Of a stretch of DNA of 64,000 bases, positions 62,755 through 64,000 are shown piece after piece. Location: positions 1,612,001 through 1,676,000 of the forward strand of contig NZ_CP090063.1 of NCBI RefSeq assembly GCF_021391495.1. Reading direction: 5' to 3'. This DNA is from Amycolatopsis acidiphila (GTDB lineage Bacteria; Actinomycetota; Actinomycetes; Mycobacteriales; Pseudonocardiaceae). Numbering within the stretch: position 1 is the stretch's first letter; each line of letters opens with the position of its first letter. The position numbers and the translations under genes are program-made. Under the pieces are notes generated by a model. The model saw only the letters and a list, made by a program, of their open reading frames with translations. It did not search any database and was not told where the DNA came from.

Positions 62755-63111
62755 ATGCCGGAGCTCGAGCCGACCGTACTGCCGACCACGGTGGCCGCGT
62801 CCCACCTCCGTGCCTGCGCCGCCGAGCTCGACGGCGCGCAGGAGGTGGAGCTCGGCGACCTCGCCACCGTGATCGCCGATCTCGTCACCGGGCAGCGGCT
62901 GCTCTGCAGCGCGCTCAGCCGGTTGGCGGAACGGGTCGAGGACGGCCAGGCGGGCGTGCTGTCCGCCGCGCCGTCGCCCGAGGTCGGCGCGCTCGCCCAG
63001 GTACTCCAAGCGGCCGCGGGCGCGTTCGGCTATTCGGCCGACGCGCTCGCGGAAAGCGAGCCGTTCGCGCAGATCACGGCCGAATTCGCCGGTCCCAACA
63101 CCCGTTTGTAG
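62755..63111 (+). CDS. Small helical hypothetical protein
   Basis: The 118-residue acidic, helix-rich protein contains ASHLRACAAELDGAQEVELG, ATVIADLVTGQRLLCSALSR and a C-terminal QITAEFAG. I do not recognise the family. Composition and placement next to glnD suggest a lineage-specific gene. ATG 62755 has AGGA nine bases upstream; the ATG nine bases before lacks such a site. Two cysteines are spaced without a metal motif. Confidence 0.7.
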   Translation: MPELEPTVLPTTVAASHLRACAAELDGAQEVELGDLATVIADLVTGQRLLCSALSRLAERVEDGQAGVLSAAPSPEVGALAQVLQAAAGAFGYSADALAESEPFAQITAEFAGPNTRL

Positions 63112-63148
63112 CTATAGGGGCCGCCCGGTCGCTCGTTACGCTGTTCGA

Positions 63149-64000
63149 ATGCGCACCGTGTGGAAAGGCACCATCGGATTCGGCAGCTCGGCCATTCCGG
63201 TGAAGGCGTACAGCGCCACCGAGGACCACAGCACCGGACTGCGCCAGCTGCATTCCGCCGACGGTGGGCGAATCCGGCTCAAGCGCGTGTGCGAGGTCGA
63301 CGGCGCCGAGATCCCGCAGGGCGAGCTCGGCAAGGGCTACACCTTGCCCGGCGGTGACGTCGTCGTGCTGTCCGAGGACGAGCTGGCCGCGCTGCCGCTG
63401 CCCACCGCGCATTCCATCGAGATCTGCGGGTTCGTCCCGTCGCACCAGCTGGACCCGCTCTACTTCGTCAAGAGTTACTACCTGGAGCCGGAAGTTCCCG
63501 CGACGAAGCCGTATGTGTTGCTGAGCGAGGCGTTGCAGCAGGCCGAGCGGGTGGCGATCGTGAAGGTCGCGATCCGGCAGAAGGAGACGCTCGGCGCGCT
63601 GCGCGTGCGCGGCCAGGTGATCATGCTCGACACGATGCACTGGCCCGACGAGGTCCGCACGCCCGATTTCCCGTTCCTGCACGACGACATCGACATCCGG
63701 CTGCCCCAGGTCCGGGCGGCGGCCAATCTCATCGAGAACCTGTCCGGGAATTTCGAACCCGGCCAGTACTCCGACAGTTACGGCGCAGCACTGGAAGAAC
63801 TCATCCAGGCCAAGGTGGAGGGTCGCGAGGTCATGCGCCCGACGGCCGCCAAGCAGGACGCGGGCGTGGAAAAGCTGCTGGCCGCACTGCAGGAGAGCGC
63901 GCAGGCCCGCACCGACACCGACCAGGCGGAATCGCCCGCGGTGAAGCGCGCGAAAGCCGCCGCGGAGAAGGCCGCCGGTACGAAGGCGGGGGCGAAGAAG
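63149..64000 (+). CDS. ku: DNA end-binding protein Ku (3' end beyond the window)
   Basis: Bacterial Ku homodimers bind broken DNA ends and recruit LigD for non-homologous end joining. The frame starts MRTVWKGTIGFGSSAIPVKA and contains LRQLHSADGGRIRLKRVCEV, FVKSYYLEPE, LRVRGQVIMLDTMHWPDEVR and NLSGNFEPGQYSD, all Ku core features. From about residue 255 it becomes a Lys/Ala-rich tail (VKRAKAAAEKAAGTKAGAKK) and remains open for 284 codons to the window edge. Such basic tails are typical of actinobacterial Ku and bind DNA. LigD is not in the window. Confidence 0.93.
   Translation, partial: MRTVWKGTIGFGSSAIPVKAYSATEDHSTGLRQLHSADGGRIRLKRVCEVDGAEIPQGELGKGYTLPGGDVVVLSEDELAALPLPTAHSIEICGFVPSHQLDPLYFVKSYYLEPEVPATKPYVLLSEALQQAERVAIVKVAIRQKETLGALRVRGQVIMLDTMHWPDEVRTPDFPFLHDDIDIRLPQVRAAANLIENLSGNFEPGQYSDSYGAALEELIQAKVEGREVMRPTAAKQDAGVEKLLAALQESAQARTDTDQAESPAVKRAKAAAEKAAGTKAGAKK

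Overview
This window is a 64 kb stretch of a high-GC actinobacterial chromosome. The organism is most likely a member of the Pseudonocardiaceae and resembles Amycolatopsis; that is inferred from gene content, not from a search. Supporting features are many GTG starts, four-base start/stop overlaps, a SepIVA-type DivIVA-like protein, small lineage-type proteins (DUF6292, an RGCVC-like peptide, DUF6986), a kdpFABC-DE operon and a Ku gene. I see no phage, insertion sequence, CRISPR array, tRNA or rRNA.

The backbone is the housekeeping series known from mycobacteria and relatives: coaD, sepIVA, a DUF177 protein, rpmF, rnc, mutM, then acyP-smc, ftsY, amt-glnB-glnD, all on the plus strand. Here it is opened at three places. 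Block 1 (about 4.0-16.5 kb), between mutM and acyP-smc, carries asparagine synthase on the minus strand and a complete K+ uptake operon kdpFABC with kdpDE, preceded by an extra 27-residue membrane peptide. Block 2 (20.6-28.1 kb), between smc and ftsY, carries a secreted DUF2961/GH172-like glycosidase, a fatty-acid desaturase, and anmK with a sodium:solute symporter, which suggests cell-wall turnover and recycling.

Block 3 (29.5-58.5 kb), between ftsY and amt, is mainly a purine and ureide catabolic island. From purines to central carbon it encodes two NCS2 permeases, an 8-oxoguanine-deaminase-like amidohydrolase, a three-subunit xanthine dehydrogenase, uricase, hydroxyisourate hydrolase, OHCU decarboxylase, allantoinase and allantoicase. 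It then has two exits for glyoxylate: malate synthase, and glyoxylate carboligase with tartronate semialdehyde reductase and hydroxypyruvate isomerase. Regulators inside it are an IclR-family protein, a PucR-family protein and an unusual protein joining an MTH1187-type ligand-binding fold to a DauR-type helix-turn-helix. No ureidoglycolate-cleaving enzyme and no molybdenum-insertion factor are seen. Near-identical 15-bp palindromes precede both the malate synthase gene and the hyi-garR-gcl-allB-alc operon and probably tie them to the IclR protein. The island ends in sulfur and redox genes (metY, a CoA-binding protein, an aldo/keto reductase, a FhuF-like protein, an RlmA-type methyltransferase).

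The right edge is the nitrogen-sensing operon amt-glnB-glnD, with GlnR-type half-sites upstream, then a small hypothetical gene and a Ku gene cut by the window end. Three long intergenic spacers between convergent genes (near 15.75, 33.55 and 53.35 kb) share one interspersed repeat. No stretch longer than about 270 bases lacks a gene. Bases 1-58 hold only the coaD upstream region and possibly the tail of an unidentified upstream gene.
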